Source: Paracoccus onubensis
GTDB lineage: Bacteria > Pseudomonadota > Alphaproteobacteria > Rhodobacterales > Rhodobacteraceae
Direction of reading: 5' to 3'
Length of the DNA stretch: 64,000 nt
Assembly: GCF_003591515.1 (NCBI RefSeq)
Contig: NZ_QZCG01000006.1
Coordinates: forward strand, 124,001-188,000
Part shown: positions 26,913 through 37,007 of the stretch, in pieces
How positions within the stretch are numbered: position 1 is the first letter of the stretch
Layout of the letters: each line of letters opens with the position of its first letter
Notes under the pieces: model-generated
Seen by the model: only the letters and a program-made list of their open reading frames with translations
Told to the model about the DNA's origin: nothing
Database searches by the model: none
Program-made: the position numbers and the translations under genes

Positions 26913-28940
26913 ATGGATATTGAAACCCGCCGCAATGCCGACCCCGATCACTGGAAACTGGCCAGCGCAATCCGCATTCTGGCGATGGATGCCGTCGAGG
27001 CCGCCAATTCCGGCCATCCCGGCATGCCGATGGGCATGGCCGATGTGGCCACGGTCCTGTTCCGCAAACATCTGAAATTCGACGCCTCGGCGCCGAACTG
27101 GTTCGACCGCGACCGTTTCGTCCTGTCCGCAGGGCATGGCTCGATGTTGCTTTACGCATTGCTGCACCTGACCGGTTACAAGCAGATGACGATCGGTCAG
27201 ATCAAGAATTTCCGGCAGCTTGGCTCGATTACCGCAGGCCATCCGGAATACGGCCATGCCGAAGGAATCGAGACGACCACCGGTCCGCTTGGGCAAGGCA
27301 TCTCGACCGCCGTGGGCATGGCCATCGCCGAAGAGGCGATGCGGGCGGAATTCGGCGCAGATCTTTGCGATCACCGGACATGGGTCATCGCCGGCGACGG
27401 CTGCCTGATGGAAGGGATCAGCCATGAAGCCGTGGGTCTGGCCGGAAATCAGCAGCTGGGCCGTCTGATCGTTCTTTGGGACAATAACGACATCACCATC
27501 GACGGGCGCGTCAGCCTGTCGGACAAGACCGACCAGATGGCGCGCTTTGCCGCTGCGGGCTGGCGGGTGCTGGAATGCGATGGCCATGACGCGGCGGATA
27601 TCGACCGCGCCCTGACCGAAGCCGCAAAAGAAGACGGCCGCCCGGTTCTGGTCTCCTGCAAGACGATCATTGGTTTCGGCGCGCCGAACAAGGCGGATTC
27701 GTCGAAAGCGCATGGTTCTCCCCTGGGTGCGGACGAAATCGCCGCCACCCGCAAGGGTTACGGCTGGAACCACACGACGCCATTCGAAATTCCCGAGGAT
27801 ATCGTGCAAAGCTGGCATGAGATCGGCGCGCGTGGCGAAACTCCCCGCAAGGAATGGCAATCGCGGGTGGATGTGCTGAGCGCCGATAGCCGCGACGAAT
27901 TTGCTCGCCGTATCAGCAATGATGCGCATCCGGAACTGGCGAAAACCGTCGCGATGGTGAAACAGCAGACGTCAGAGGAACAGCCCAAGCTCGCCACCCG
28001 GAAGGCCAGCGAGAATGTTCTGGCCGCGCTTAACCCGCTGATGGCCGAGAATTTCGGCGGTTCGGCCGATCTGACCGGTTCGAACAATACCCTGACTCCC
28101 GAGATGGGCGTATTCAGCCCCGAGAACCGCACGGGCCGTTATATCCATTACGGTATCCGCGAACATGGCATGGCGGCCGCGATGAACGGGATCTGGCTGC
28201 ATGGCGGCTTCCGGCCCTATGGCGGCACCTTCCTGACCTTCACCGATTACGCGCGCGGCGCGATGCGGCTTTCGGCACTGATGGGGCTGCCGGTCGTCTA
28301 TGTGATGACCCATGACTCCATCGGTCTGGGCGAGGACGGGCCGACCCATCAGCCGGTCGAGCATCTGGCGATCTGCCGCGCCACGCCGAATACGCTGACG
28401 CTGCGCCCCTGCGATCAGGTCGAGACGGCGGAAGCCTGGGAAATCGCCCTGTCCGAGAACGACACGCCTTCCGTCATGGCCCTGTCGCGACAGGGCCTGC
28501 CGACGCTCCGGACCAGCCATTCCGATGAGAACCTGTCCCGCAGGGGCGCCTATATCCTGCGCGAAGCCAGTGGCGGCAAACCCGCTGTGGTGCTGATGGC
28601 AACCGGCTCGGAAGTCGAGATTGCGGTCGCCGCACGCGAGACGCTCGAGGCGGAGGGCACGCCGACGCGCGTCGTCTCGGTTCCCTCGATGGAGCTGTTC
28701 CGCGCGCAATCCCGGGAATATCGTGCAGAGGTCCTGCCCGGCAATACCGTGCGCGTCGCCATCGAGGCCGCCATCCGCCAACCCTGGGAATGGCTGCTGC
28801 TGGGCGAGCGGGGCAATGAGGCGAAATCGGCATTCGTCGGGATGGAGGGCTTTGGCGCCTCGGCTCCGGCGCCGGCGCTTTACAAGGAGTTCGGGATTAC
28901 CGCAGAGGCCGTGACCGAGCGCGTCAGGTCACTGTTGTGA
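26913..28940 (+). CDS. tkt: transketolase
   Basis: A 675-residue thiamine-diphosphate enzyme that moves two-carbon ketol units between sugar phosphates in the pentose phosphate pathway. It has [13 protein letters not shown] at the N terminus, the ThDP-binding [13 protein letters not shown], the pyrimidine-domain [14 protein letters not shown], and the C-terminal domain to residue 675. The start at 26913 ([10 protein letters not shown]) follows AAGGGAACG; a GTG at 26880 would add 11 residues. It is monocistronic so far as visible and follows the MarR gene. Confidence 0.96.
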   Translation: MDIETRRNADPDHWKLASAIRILAMDAVEAANSGHPGMPMGMADVATVLFRKHLKFDASAPNWFDRDRFVLSAGHGSMLLYALLHLTGYKQMTIGQIKNFRQLGSITAGHPEYGHAEGIETTTGPLGQGISTAVGMAIAEEAMRAEFGADLCDHRTWVIAGDGCLMEGISHEAVGLAGNQQLGRLIVLWDNNDITIDGRVSLSDKTDQMARFAAAGWRVLECDGHDAADIDRALTEAAKEDGRPVLVSCKTIIGFGAPNKADSSKAHGSPLGADEIAATRKGYGWNHTTPFEIPEDIVQSWHEIGARGETPRKEWQSRVDVLSADSRDEFARRISNDAHPELAKTVAMVKQQTSEEQPKLATRKASENVLAALNPLMAENFGGSADLTGSNNTLTPEMGVFSPENRTGRYIHYGIREHGMAAAMNGIWLHGGFRPYGGTFLTFTDYARGAMRLSALMGLPVVYVMTHDSIGLGEDGPTHQPVEHLAICRATPNTLTLRPCDQVETAEAWEIALSENDTPSVMALSRQGLPTLRTSHSDENLSRRGAYILREASGGKPAVVLMATGSEVEIAVAARETLEAEGTPTRVVSVPSMELFRAQSREYRAEVLPGNTVRVAIEAAIRQPWEWLLLGERGNEAKSAFVGMEGFGASAPAPALYKEFGITAEAVTERVRSLL

Positions 28941-28951
28941 AAAAGATTCTT

Positions 28952-28985
28952 GCCTCCGGCGGGGATATTTTCATGAGGAAGAAGC
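28952..28985 (+). repeat. dispersed intergenic repeat, copy A
   Basis: GC-rich head followed by GGGGATATTT, a short variable piece, and GAGGAAGAAGC. It is 11 bases after the transketolase stop. Related copies are at 42441-42474 (minus) and 54473-54506. Confidence 0.55.
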
Positions 28986-29022
28986 AGCCGGGCATTTGCT
29001 CGGCTGTTTGCATGGCGTTCTG

Positions 29023-29943
29023 ATGCAGGTGCTGGCGCGGGCATTCGCCTTGATGGGGCGCGAGCGGGACGGGCTGCGGCCGGTCCGTGACAGCAACGCC
29101 TCGGCAATCCTGCTACTGCTTGCCGCGATCCTGGGCTTTACGCTGATGGATGCGACCGCGAAATTCCTGACGCAGCATTATCACCCGGGACAGGTGATCT
29201 GGGTGCGCTTTACCGGCAATCTGCTGATCTTCGCCGCGATCTTCCGCGGACGGATGTTCGGGCTGTTAAGGACGAAACAACCAGGTTTGCAGGTCGGGAG
29301 AGCCCTGTCGCAACTTGCTTCGGTGGGGCTGTTCTTCACATCGCTGCAATTCATCGGGCTGGCCGAAGCCACCGCGATCATGGATATGAACCCGGTGCTG
29401 ATCACGCTGGGAGCCGCGCTGTTTCTGGGTGAGAAGATCGGCCCTCGCCGGCTGGCCGGGATCGCTGCCGCGATGATCGGTGCGTTGATCATCATCCGCC
29501 CCGGTCTCGGCGTCTTCCAGCCCGCTGCCCTGCTGCCGCTTGCCGGCACCTTCACCTTTGCGGCGGGGGCGCTGCTGACGCGGATGGTGCGAAGCGATTC
29601 CGTGGAAACCTCGGTCATGTGGTCGGCGGCGTTCGGAACGGCTGTCACCACGTTATTCGTGCCCTTCGTCTGGCAGCCCATCGATCCGGCGCATTGGTGG
29701 ATCGTCCTGCTGCTGGCATTTTTCGGCACGCTGAGCCAATGGCTTCTGGTCCGGGCCTTCTCGACCGGCGAAGCGGGCGTGCTGGCACCGTTCGGATATA
29801 CCGGGCTGATCTGGGCCGGATTATGGGGCATCCTGTTCTTTGGACAGTTCCCCGATCGCTGGACCATCACCGGCGCAGCGATTATCGTTGGCGCAGGTCT
29901 TTATGTATGGTCGCGCGAATATCGTGGGGCGCGAAAGGATTAA
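29023..29943 (+). CDS. EamA/DMT family transporter
   Basis: A roughly 306-residue drug/metabolite-superfamily permease with ten predicted helices as two EamA repeats; each repeat is about five helices. Recognisable are AEATAIMDMNPVLITLGAALF with GEKI near the end of the first repeat, and WLLVRAFSTGEAGVLAPF in the second. The substrate cannot be read from sequence. The start is ambiguous among TTG 28996, ATG 29023 and ATG 29053, none with a strong ribosome-binding site. Its stop overlaps the acyltransferase ATG (TAATG). Confidence 0.88.
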   Translation: MQVLARAFALMGRERDGLRPVRDSNASAILLLLAAILGFTLMDATAKFLTQHYHPGQVIWVRFTGNLLIFAAIFRGRMFGLLRTKQPGLQVGRALSQLASVGLFFTSLQFIGLAEATAIMDMNPVLITLGAALFLGEKIGPRRLAGIAAAMIGALIIIRPGLGVFQPAALLPLAGTFTFAAGALLTRMVRSDSVETSVMWSAAFGTAVTTLFVPFVWQPIDPAHWWIVLLLAFFGTLSQWLLVRAFSTGEAGVLAPFGYTGLIWAGLWGILFFGQFPDRWTITGAAIIVGAGLYVWSREYRGARKD

Positions 29944-30815
29944 TGAGCGACGGTGAGAAACTTCCGCTAGGCGACCGGCTGGCAAATGCGGCTTTCGTGG
30001 CTGTGATGAGCGTCGCGAGACTGTTGCCCTATGAACGGCGCATTCCGGCGCTGGGCTGGCTGTTTTCGAATCTTCTGGCCCCGGTGGCCGGATGGCGACG
30101 GCGGATCCGCGACAATCTGGCGTTGGCCCGCCCCGATCTGACCCGCGACGAGGTCGAGGCGGTGGTCCGCGCGGTGCCGAACAATGCCGGCCGGTCTGTC
30201 GCCGAAATCTACTCGGGACATGAATTCACCGACCGGATCCGTTCATCCGACCCGCTGGAGGGGCCGGGCCTGCTCGAGCTGGAGGCCGCTTTCGCATCCG
30301 GGCGCCCCGTCATCATCGCCTGCGCGCATTTCGGCAATTACGACGCCATGCGCACTGCGCTGTCGGCGCGGGGCTGGCCCGTGGGGGCGCTGTACAGGCC
30401 CATGAACAACGAGGCCTTCAACCGCCATTACATTCCCGCAATCACCGCCATTGCCGAGCCGCTTTTCCCACGCGGACGCGCGGGACTTGCGGCGATGCTT
30501 CGCTTTCTGAAAGGGGGCGGCTGGCTGGCATTGGGATATGACCAGTTCGACCGGCATGCGCCCGAATTGCAGTTTTTCGACCTGCCCAGCAGGACCGTCC
30601 TGACCCCGGCCGAACTGGCGATCCGTTACAACGCGTTGATCCTGCCGGTGCATGGCATCCGCCAGCCGGACGGGCTGTCATTCCGCGTCCATGTCGGAGA
30701 GCCGGTCGACCATGACGAGCCCGCAGTGATGATGCAGGCCCTGAATGACGATCTAGAGGCGCTGGTGCGCCGTCATATGGAGCAATGGTTCTGGGTTCAC
30801 CGGCGCTGGAAGTAA
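29943..30815 (+). CDS. LpxL/HtrB-like lysophospholipid/lipid A acyltransferase
   Basis: A 290-residue inner-membrane-associated acyltransferase of the LpxL/HtrB family, which adds secondary acyl chains to lipid A or related lipids. The catalytic HX4D is visible as HFGNYD (about residue 125), with ALYRPMNN and FPRGRAGLAAMLRFLKGGG downstream. The start at 29943 overlaps the stop of the EamA transporter. Co-translation with a transporter is noted but no functional link is known. Its last four codons and stop are duplicated in tandem. Confidence 0.88.
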   Translation: MSDGEKLPLGDRLANAAFVAVMSVARLLPYERRIPALGWLFSNLLAPVAGWRRRIRDNLALARPDLTRDEVEAVVRAVPNNAGRSVAEIYSGHEFTDRIRSSDPLEGPGLLELEAAFASGRPVIIACAHFGNYDAMRTALSARGWPVGALYRPMNNEAFNRHYIPAITAIAEPLFPRGRAGLAAMLRFLKGGGWLALGYDQFDRHAPELQFFDLPSRTVLTPAELAIRYNALILPVHGIRQPDGLSFRVHVGEPVDHDEPAVMMQALNDDLEALVRRHMEQWFWVHRRWK

Positions 30816-30830
30816 CGGCGCTGGAAGTAA
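30801..30830 (+). repeat. 15-base tandem duplication of the acyltransferase 3' end
   Basis: CGGCGCTGGAAGTAA, encoding Arg-Arg-Trp-Lys-stop, occurs twice back to back (30801-30815 and 30816-30830). The first TAA ends the protein, so the second copy is untranslated. Confidence 0.8.
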
Positions 30831-30843
30831 CGGCGAAGCGGGC

Positions 30844-31302
30844 TCAGCTTTCCGGCTCCTGATAAACGCCGCTTGCCTTCAGCGTATCGACCACTTCGCG
30901 CGGCATATAGGTCTCGTCATGTTTGGCCAGCAGATCCCGCGCCTCGAAGCGGCCGTCGCGATAATATCCCTTGGCGATCGTGCCCTGCCCTTCGCTGAAC
31001 AGATCTGGCCGGGGATCATTGCCGACATAGCTGACCGGAATTTCCACCAGACCATCGGTGATCACGAATTCAAAGGCCACGCCGTCGCCATTCACCACCG
31101 AGCCTTCCTTTACCAATCCGCCAAGCTGGAAATATTCATCCGGCGAAACCGCGCTTTCGCTGACCTGCGTGGGAGAGCGGTAAAGATTGATCCCGTCGCG
31201 GAAACCATAGCCGATCAGAACCGCAGAGACCGCAAGGGCGGCGGCTGCGGCCAGCAGGATCTGAATCCGGCGGCGCTTCTTCAGCGATTTCAAACCGGCC
31301 AT
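30844..31302 (-). CDS. ccmE: cytochrome c maturation heme chaperone CcmE
   Basis: A 152-residue periplasmic heme carrier with one N-terminal anchor (about residues 12-33). The covalent heme-binding histidine is H128 in the family motif KHDETYMP. The start at 31302 (MAGLKSLKK) is chosen over an in-frame extension to 31386, which would overlap murI. It sits 10 bases after murI on the same strand, away from the other ccm genes, none of which is in the window. Confidence 0.93.
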   Translation of the reverse strand: MAGLKSLKKRRRIQILLAAAAALAVSAVLIGYGFRDGINLYRSPTQVSESAVSPDEYFQLGGLVKEGSVVNGDGVAFEFVITDGLVEIPVSYVGNDPRPDLFSEGQGTIAKGYYRDGRFEARDLLAKHDETYMPREVVDTLKASGVYQEPES

Positions 31303-31312
31303 ATTGCGCCCC

Positions 31313-32140
31313 TCATGCTGGCTCTTTGCAGGCGGATTCGAAGCGGATCGGGCAACGCAGGAACTGAACTGCCTTGCCGGATACACGCTCGGGATCGCCG
31401 GTGGTCAGAAACCGCGACACGGTTCCCTCGCCCAGAAATTCCGGCCTGCGCTCCAGATAATCGGCCAGGCTGTCCGCGACCAGCCCCGGCTGGCTGTAAA
31501 CCGCGACATCAGGCCCCAAAGCGCGGCGAAAGACCGGTTCCACCAGCGGATAATGGGTGCAGCCAAGGATTGCGGCTTCGGGCTGAGGCATGCGGCGCAG
31601 AAGCGCCTCGACATGGCTGGCGACCAGCGCCTCGGCCAGAATCTCGTCGCCCTGTTCGATCGCGTCGACGATTCCGGCACATGGTTGTGCCTCGACATCG
31701 ACACCGACGGCACGGAAGGCCAGTTCCCGCTGAAAGGCCCGGCTTGCCACCGTCGCAGGCGTGGCGAACAGCGCCACATGCTTGACCCGGACTTCGCGCG
31801 GCGGCGAATTGTCGCCCCAGCCGCGCTCTGTCAGGGCCTCGATCATGGGCACGAAGACCCCCAGCACCCGCTTGTCCGCAGGCAGCCATGTCTCCTGCAT
31901 GCGGCGAAGGGCGGCAGCGCTGGCGGTATTGCAGGCGAGGATGACCAGATCGCAGCCTTCCTGCCACAGACGCTCGACGCCCGCACAGGTCAGGTTGAAA
32001 ATGTCGTCAGCGGTCCGCACTCCGTAGGGCGTATGGGCGTTGTCGCCCAGATAGACCAGCGGCAGATCGGGCAGTTTCGCGGCGATGGCCTGATGAACCG
32101 TCAGCCCGCCAAGTCCCGAATCGAAAACCCCCACCGCCAT
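31313..32140 (-). CDS. murI: glutamate racemase
   Basis: A 275-residue cofactor-independent racemase that makes D-glutamate for peptidoglycan. Both catalytic cysteines are visible: C70 in ILACNTASA and C194 in ILGCTHYPL. The N-terminal [13 protein letters not shown] is diagnostic. The start has AAGGAGGGG at normal spacing. It precedes ccmE with a 10-base gap. Confidence 0.96.
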   Translation of the reverse strand: MAVGVFDSGLGGLTVHQAIAAKLPDLPLVYLGDNAHTPYGVRTADDIFNLTCAGVERLWQEGCDLVILACNTASAAALRRMQETWLPADKRVLGVFVPMIEALTERGWGDNSPPREVRVKHVALFATPATVASRAFQRELAFRAVGVDVEAQPCAGIVDAIEQGDEILAEALVASHVEALLRRMPQPEAAILGCTHYPLVEPVFRRALGPDVAVYSQPGLVADSLADYLERRPEFLGEGTVSRFLTTGDPERVSGKAVQFLRCPIRFESACKEPA

Positions 32141-32330
32141 GTCGCCCCTCCTTATCCCGCATGTGCTATTGTTTTAGGCGTAGAGGCCGGAATTGAAAAT
32201 GACACAAATGAATGAGGTGGACGGATTTGAAGCCTGCAAGCCCGCTATCACCGCAGAAAACAGGCCCGAAGATTCCGCCCCCTGAACGTTTTTGCGCGTA
32301 ATCCGGGGCCAGTAATCCCGGGCCAGCCGA

Positions 32331-35300
32331 TTATTCCGCCGCCTGCCGTATCGGTGCCTCGCCCGAGCGGAACTGGGCAAGAAGCTCTTCACGACGCAGG
32401 GCAGCTTCATCCGCCGCGCGATCCTTGACAGGGCCGTAGCCGCGCACGCTCAGCGGCAATTCCGCCAGTTCAATGGCGACCGGCAGGGTCGCGTCGGTCA
32501 CATTGTCCAGAACCTCGCGCATGTCGCGTTCGTATTCGCGGATCATCGCACGCTCGCGCCGCCGTTCAGGAAAATAGCCGAACGGATCGAAAGGCGTGCC
32601 GCGCAATGTTTTCATGGCTGCCAGCGCCCGGAACGCCTTCAGTATCCAGGGCCCGAATTCACGTTTCTTCGGCCGGCCCTCGGCATCCTTGCCCGGCAGC
32701 ATCGGCGGTGCCAGATGGAAGGACAGTTTCGTATCGCCCTCCCATGATTGGGCGATCTGTTCGGCACTGCTCAGGTGCAGACGCGCAACCTCATATTCAT
32801 CCTTGTAAGACAAAAGCTTATAGTAGCCTCTTGCGACGGATTCCCGAAGCGGATCGGGCGCGGAATTAACCAGTTTGCGGAATTTATTCGCCAAAGCCTG
32901 CCCCTGATATTCCACCAGACGCGCCGCGCGGTACTCCACAGGTTCTACAGGTAGTTCAGTGACTTCTGCAGGTTTCCTTGACTGCTCGGGGAATGCTGCG
33001 GCCCAACGTCCGATGTGGAAGGCGCGCTGGTTTTCGGCGACCTTGGCACCGTTCAGCCGGATCGCCTCCATGATCGCCTCTTGCGTCAAAGGCAGCAACC
33101 CGCGCTGCCAGCAGGCCCCCAGAACCAGCATGTTGGAATAGATCGAGTCGCCCAGAAGCCGCAATGCCAGCTCATTCGCGTCGAAAAATGCCAGATTATC
33201 GCCCAGCCGTGCCTGAAGCGACAGTTTCAGCCGGTCGGAAGGGACCTGAAAATCACGGAACCGGGTGAAATCGCCGGTGATGATCTCGTGATCGTTCACC
33301 ACCGCGCCGGTGCGACCCGGGGTCATCAAGCCGATGGTTTTGGACCCTGCCGTCACGATCAGATCGCCACCGACGACGCAATCCGCCTCGCCCACAGCCA
33401 CGCGGATGGCACTGATATCCTCCGGTTTCTCGGCCAGCCGCAAATGGATATGAACCGCGCCGCCCTTTTGCGCCAGCCCGGCCATCTCCATCATGCCCGC
33501 TCCCTTGCCCTCGATATGCGCCGCCTGAGCAAGCACCGCGCCGATGGTCACAACACCTGTGCCGCCAACGCCGGTGATGACGACATTATGGGTGCCGGCA
33601 ATAGCCGGCAGGTCCGGCGCCGGCAGATCGGGAATTTCGAACGCCTCGGGTTTCGGCTTTTTCAGCTTGCCGCCCCGAACCGAGACAAAGCTGGGACAGA
33701 AACCGTTCACGCAGGAATAATCCTTGTTGCAACTTGACTGGTCGATCTGCCGCTTGCGTCCCAGTTCGGTGTCCAGAGGAACCACCGAAACGCAGTTCGA
33801 CTGCACGCCGCAATCGCCACATCCCTCGCACACGTCGGGATTGATCCAGATCCGCAGATCCGGATCGGGGAAGGCTCCCTTCTTGCGACGGCGGCGCTTT
33901 TCAGCGGCGCAGGTCTGGATGTAAAGAATGGCACTGACGCCCTGCGCGCTTTCCAGTTCGCGCTGCACATTCATCATCTCGGCGCGTTCCTCGAACCGCA
34001 TGCCCGAAGGAAACTGCGTGCGGTCGACATCCTCTTTCTCGTCATAGACGGCGACCACCGGATCGACCCCCATGGCCTTGAGTTCACGGGCGATCTGGGG
34101 TGCAGACAATCCGCCCTCATTCGGCTGGCCGCCGGTCATCGCAACGGCGTCGTTATACAGGATCTTATAGGTGACATTGGTCCCGGCAGCCAGGGCCGCG
34201 CGGATCGCCAGAACCCCGGAATGATTATAGGTTCCATCGCCAAGATTTTGAAATACATGCGGTCTTTTGCTGAACGGCGCCTCTCCGACCCAGTTCACAC
34301 CCTCACCGCCCATATGGGTGAAGCCCTCGGTTTCGCGGCCCATCCACTGCACCATATAGTGACAGCCGATCCCCGCATAGGCGCGGCTGCCTTCGGGCAA
34401 ACGGGTCGAGCTGTTATGCGGGCAGCCCGAGCAATACCAAGGCGTCCGTGTCGCGATTTCTGGCGCATTGTCGCTGCGCAGAACCTCGGTCAGGCGGGTC
34501 AGTCCTGCCTTGATATGCTCGGTCCCGCGGCCCTCTTCGATCAGGATATCGCCGATCTTCTGCGCGATCATCACCGGGTCAAGAGCGTAGCGCGTGGGAA
34601 ACAGCTCTTCGCCCGTGCGGTCATGTTTCCAGCCATGCACCCGGCGGCCGCGACGATTGTCGAATATCGCTTCCTTAAGCTGCACCTCGATCAGCTTGCG
34701 CTTTTCCTCGATGCAAACGATTAGTTCAAGATTTTCAGACCACTCCTGCATGGACCTCATGTCCAGCGGCCAGGTTTGCCCAACCTTGTAAGTGGTGATC
34801 CCAAGCCGCTCGGCCTCTGCCTCGTCGATCCCCAGAAGCGATAGCGCATGCACCAGATCCAGCCAGTTCTTGCCCGCTGCGACAAAGCCGATCTTCGCCC
34901 CCGGCTTGCCCCAGATCTTGCGGTCGATACGGTTGGCGCGGCTGAATGCCTCCGCCGCCCAGCGTTTATGGTCGATCATCCGTGCCTCTTGCAGCACCGG
35001 AGTATCGCCCAGCCGGATATTCAACCCGCCATCGGGCATCTGGAAATCGGGCGTCACGAATGTCAGCCGGTGCGGATCGCCATTCACCACCGCCGTCGCC
35101 TCGACCGTGTCCTTCATGGTCTTGAGGCCGGTCCAGACGCCTGCAAAGCGCGACAATGCGAAACCATACAGCCCGTAATCCAGAATTTCCTGCACACCCG
35201 CGGGCGACAGCACCGGAATATAGGCGTCGATCATCGCCCAGTCGGACTGATGCAGCACGGTCGAGCTTTCGCCGGTATGGTCGTCGCCCATCGCCATGAC

Positions 35301-35720
35301 GACACCGCCCTTGGCCGAGGATCCCGCCATATTCGCGTGGCGCATCACATCGCCGCTGCGGTCTATGCCCGGCCCCTTGCCGTACCACAGGGCATAAACC
35401 CCGTCATATTTGCCCTCGCCCCGCAATTCGGCCTGCTGGCTGCCCCAGATTGCCGTCGCGGCAAGATCTTCGTTCAGGCCCGGCTGGAACAGCACATTCG
35501 CCTCGCGCAGGCGCTTCGTCTCACGCATCATCTGCAGATCGACGCCGCCCAACGGGCTGCCGCGATAACCTGTCACATAGCCAGCCGTATTCAACCCGGC
35601 GGCCTGGTCACGTGCCGCCTGCATAAGCATAAGCCTGACAAGTGCCTGCGTTCCGTTCAGCAATACCTGGGATTTCGACAGATCGAAACGGTCGGCTAGC
35701 GAGAATTCTTGCTTGCTCAT
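32331..35720 (-). CDS. indolepyruvate:ferredoxin oxidoreductase family protein (fused alpha-beta)
   Basis: A 1129-residue 2-oxoacid:ferredoxin oxidoreductase, with N-terminal pyrimidine-domain and ThDP modules, an iron-sulfur segment, and a C-terminal gamma-type domain in one chain. The family oxidatively decarboxylates aryl pyruvates such as indolepyruvate to the acyl-CoA. Visible are GYRGSPLGGVD near residue 50, TPWYCSGCPHNSSTRL with GIGCHYMVQWMG, the ThDP region GEGVNWVGEAPF and LGDGTYNHSG, CEGCGDCGVQSNC as the main cluster motif, and ITGVGGTGVVTIGAVLAQAAH. It is divergent from a LysR gene with a dyad operator between, which suggests control by that regulator. Confidence 0.93.
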   Translation of the reverse strand: MSKQEFSLADRFDLSKSQVLLNGTQALVRLMLMQAARDQAAGLNTAGYVTGYRGSPLGGVDLQMMRETKRLREANVLFQPGLNEDLAATAIWGSQQAELRGEGKYDGVYALWYGKGPGIDRSGDVMRHANMAGSSAKGGVVMAMGDDHTGESSTVLHQSDWAMIDAYIPVLSPAGVQEILDYGLYGFALSRFAGVWTGLKTMKDTVEATAVVNGDPHRLTFVTPDFQMPDGGLNIRLGDTPVLQEARMIDHKRWAAEAFSRANRIDRKIWGKPGAKIGFVAAGKNWLDLVHALSLLGIDEAEAERLGITTYKVGQTWPLDMRSMQEWSENLELIVCIEEKRKLIEVQLKEAIFDNRRGRRVHGWKHDRTGEELFPTRYALDPVMIAQKIGDILIEEGRGTEHIKAGLTRLTEVLRSDNAPEIATRTPWYCSGCPHNSSTRLPEGSRAYAGIGCHYMVQWMGRETEGFTHMGGEGVNWVGEAPFSKRPHVFQNLGDGTYNHSGVLAIRAALAAGTNVTYKILYNDAVAMTGGQPNEGGLSAPQIARELKAMGVDPVVAVYDEKEDVDRTQFPSGMRFEERAEMMNVQRELESAQGVSAILYIQTCAAEKRRRRKKGAFPDPDLRIWINPDVCEGCGDCGVQSNCVSVVPLDTELGRKRQIDQSSCNKDYSCVNGFCPSFVSVRGGKLKKPKPEAFEIPDLPAPDLPAIAGTHNVVITGVGGTGVVTIGAVLAQAAHIEGKGAGMMEMAGLAQKGGAVHIHLRLAEKPEDISAIRVAVGEADCVVGGDLIVTAGSKTIGLMTPGRTGAVVNDHEIITGDFTRFRDFQVPSDRLKLSLQARLGDNLAFFDANELALRLLGDSIYSNMLVLGACWQRGLLPLTQEAIMEAIRLNGAKVAENQRAFHIGRWAAAFPEQSRKPAEVTELPVEPVEYRAARLVEYQGQALANKFRKLVNSAPDPLRESVARGYYKLLSYKDEYEVARLHLSSAEQIAQSWEGDTKLSFHLAPPMLPGKDAEGRPKKREFGPWILKAFRALAAMKTLRGTPFDPFGYFPERRRERAMIREYERDMREVLDNVTDATLPVAIELAELPLSVRGYGPVKDRAADEAALRREELLAQFRSGEAPIRQAAE

Positions 35721-35762
35721 CCTGCATCTCCTCCAATGCCCGAAGGCTCTGGAACGATTATA

Positions 35763-35779
35763 GGTCAGAATAACTGACC
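35763..35779. promoter_or_regulatory. LysR-type operator (T-N11-A with dyad symmetry)
   Basis: GGTCAG-AATAA-CTGACC is a perfect 6-base inverted repeat, and T35765 to A35777 fits the LysR-box spacing T-N11-A. It lies 43 bases from the oxidoreductase start and about 100 bases from the LysR gene, in their shared 161-base intergenic region. Confidence 0.6.
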
Positions 35780-35881
35780 GATAAAGACTTAATTCCTGCC
35801 TTGACGCAGAGCGTCAGGACGGGCAGTGGAATGATAGAATTGCAAAAAACGCATAGCTGGTAAGGCAGGATTGTAACAGCG

Positions 35882-36796
35882 ATGGACTGGGACAAGCTAA
35901 GAATATTTCACGCGGTTGCCGATGCCGGCAGCCTGACACATGCCGGCGACACGCTGCATCTGTCTCAATCCGCCGTCAGCCGCCAGATTCGCGCGCTTGA
36001 AGAGGCGCTGGGAACCACGCTTTTCCACCGCCATGCACGCGGCCTGATTCTGACCGAACAGGGAGAGCTGCTGTTTGACGCGACCTCATCGATGGCGCGC
36101 AAGCTTGACAGCGCTTCGGCGAAGATGCGCGACTCGGCGGAACATGTTTTCGGCGAATTGAAGGTGACGACTACCGTCGGTTTCGGTTCCCTTTGGCTGG
36201 CCCCCCGTCTGGTGAAACTCTACGAGACATATCCCGATCTCAAGATCGACCTGATGCTGGAAGAGCGCGTGCTCGACCTTCCTATGCGCGAGGCCGATGT
36301 GGCGATCCGCATGAAAGAACCAAGCCAGTCCGATCTGATCCGCCGCCGTCTGCTGAATATCCGCATGCGCCTTTATGCGACGCAGGATTATCTTGACCGT
36401 GCCGGAACACCGGGCAGCATGGCCGAACTGTCCAATCACCGGCTGGTGTGCCAGAAAGCCGATCAGCCTCAGGTTGCAGCAGGCGCCAAGCTGATCGAAG
36501 AGGTCATGGCGCAGAATGTCGTCTCGACCCTGACCGTGAATAATTACTTCGGCGTCCTGCAAGGGGTTCTGGCCAATGTCGGAATCGGTGTCCTGCCGGA
36601 TTATCTCACGGCGGATCATCCGGATCTGATCCGGGTCCTTCCCGATATCGAATCCGGCGTGGTACCGGTTTTTCTGGCATATCCGGAAGAGCTTCGGCAG
36701 ACCCGCCGGGTCGCTGTATTCCGGGATTTCGTTCTGGAAGAGATCCAAGCGTATCGCCGCTGGCAGAGCGAAGCCGGAAAGTCACTACAAACCTAA
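35882..36796 (+). CDS. LysR family transcriptional regulator
   Basis: A 304-residue LysR protein. The winged HTH is residues 1-60 (WDKLRIFHAVADAGSLTHA, QSAVSRQIRALEEALGTTLF), followed by the two-lobed effector domain. The final part carries ANVGIGVLPDYL, typical of the family. The gene is divergent from the indolepyruvate oxidoreductase and the LysR box lies between, so it most likely regulates that gene. The effector molecule is unknown. Confidence 0.93.
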   Translation: MDWDKLRIFHAVADAGSLTHAGDTLHLSQSAVSRQIRALEEALGTTLFHRHARGLILTEQGELLFDATSSMARKLDSASAKMRDSAEHVFGELKVTTTVGFGSLWLAPRLVKLYETYPDLKIDLMLEERVLDLPMREADVAIRMKEPSQSDLIRRRLLNIRMRLYATQDYLDRAGTPGSMAELSNHRLVCQKADQPQVAAGAKLIEEVMAQNVVSTLTVNNYFGVLQGVLANVGIGVLPDYLTADHPDLIRVLPDIESGVVPVFLAYPEELRQTRRVAVFRDFVLEEIQAYRRWQSEAGKSLQT

Positions 36797-37007
36797 CCGC
36801 AGCGCCACCGGCGGAAAATTGCCGAATAGCCATTTTCCCGGGGAAATCCGCGACTTTGTCATGAAGCCATTCGGTCACTGCATGGCGGCTATGCTGCGAC
36901 AACAGTCTGTTTCCACTTGAAGGATACACAACCTGCACATAGATCGGTCTGCGAAGGCGATGGTTTGCGTAATCGCTCATCACCTTCTACCTCCCTGTTG
37001 GACTTAG
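36797..37007 (+). other. unassigned transcribed-looking stretch between LysR and a methyltransferase
   Basis: No protein family is recognisable. Just before the terminator at 37008 is CACCTTCTACCTCCCTG (36981-36997), a pyrimidine-rich segment complementary to a Shine-Dalgarno. The segment could be the 3' UTR of the LysR gene or a small RNA; I cannot fix its 5' end. Confidence 0.35.

Noticed and set aside
32199..32285. 28-codon plus-strand ORF between murI and the oxidoreductase
   Set aside because: Too short, no ribosome-binding site, and composition does not distinguish it from chance.
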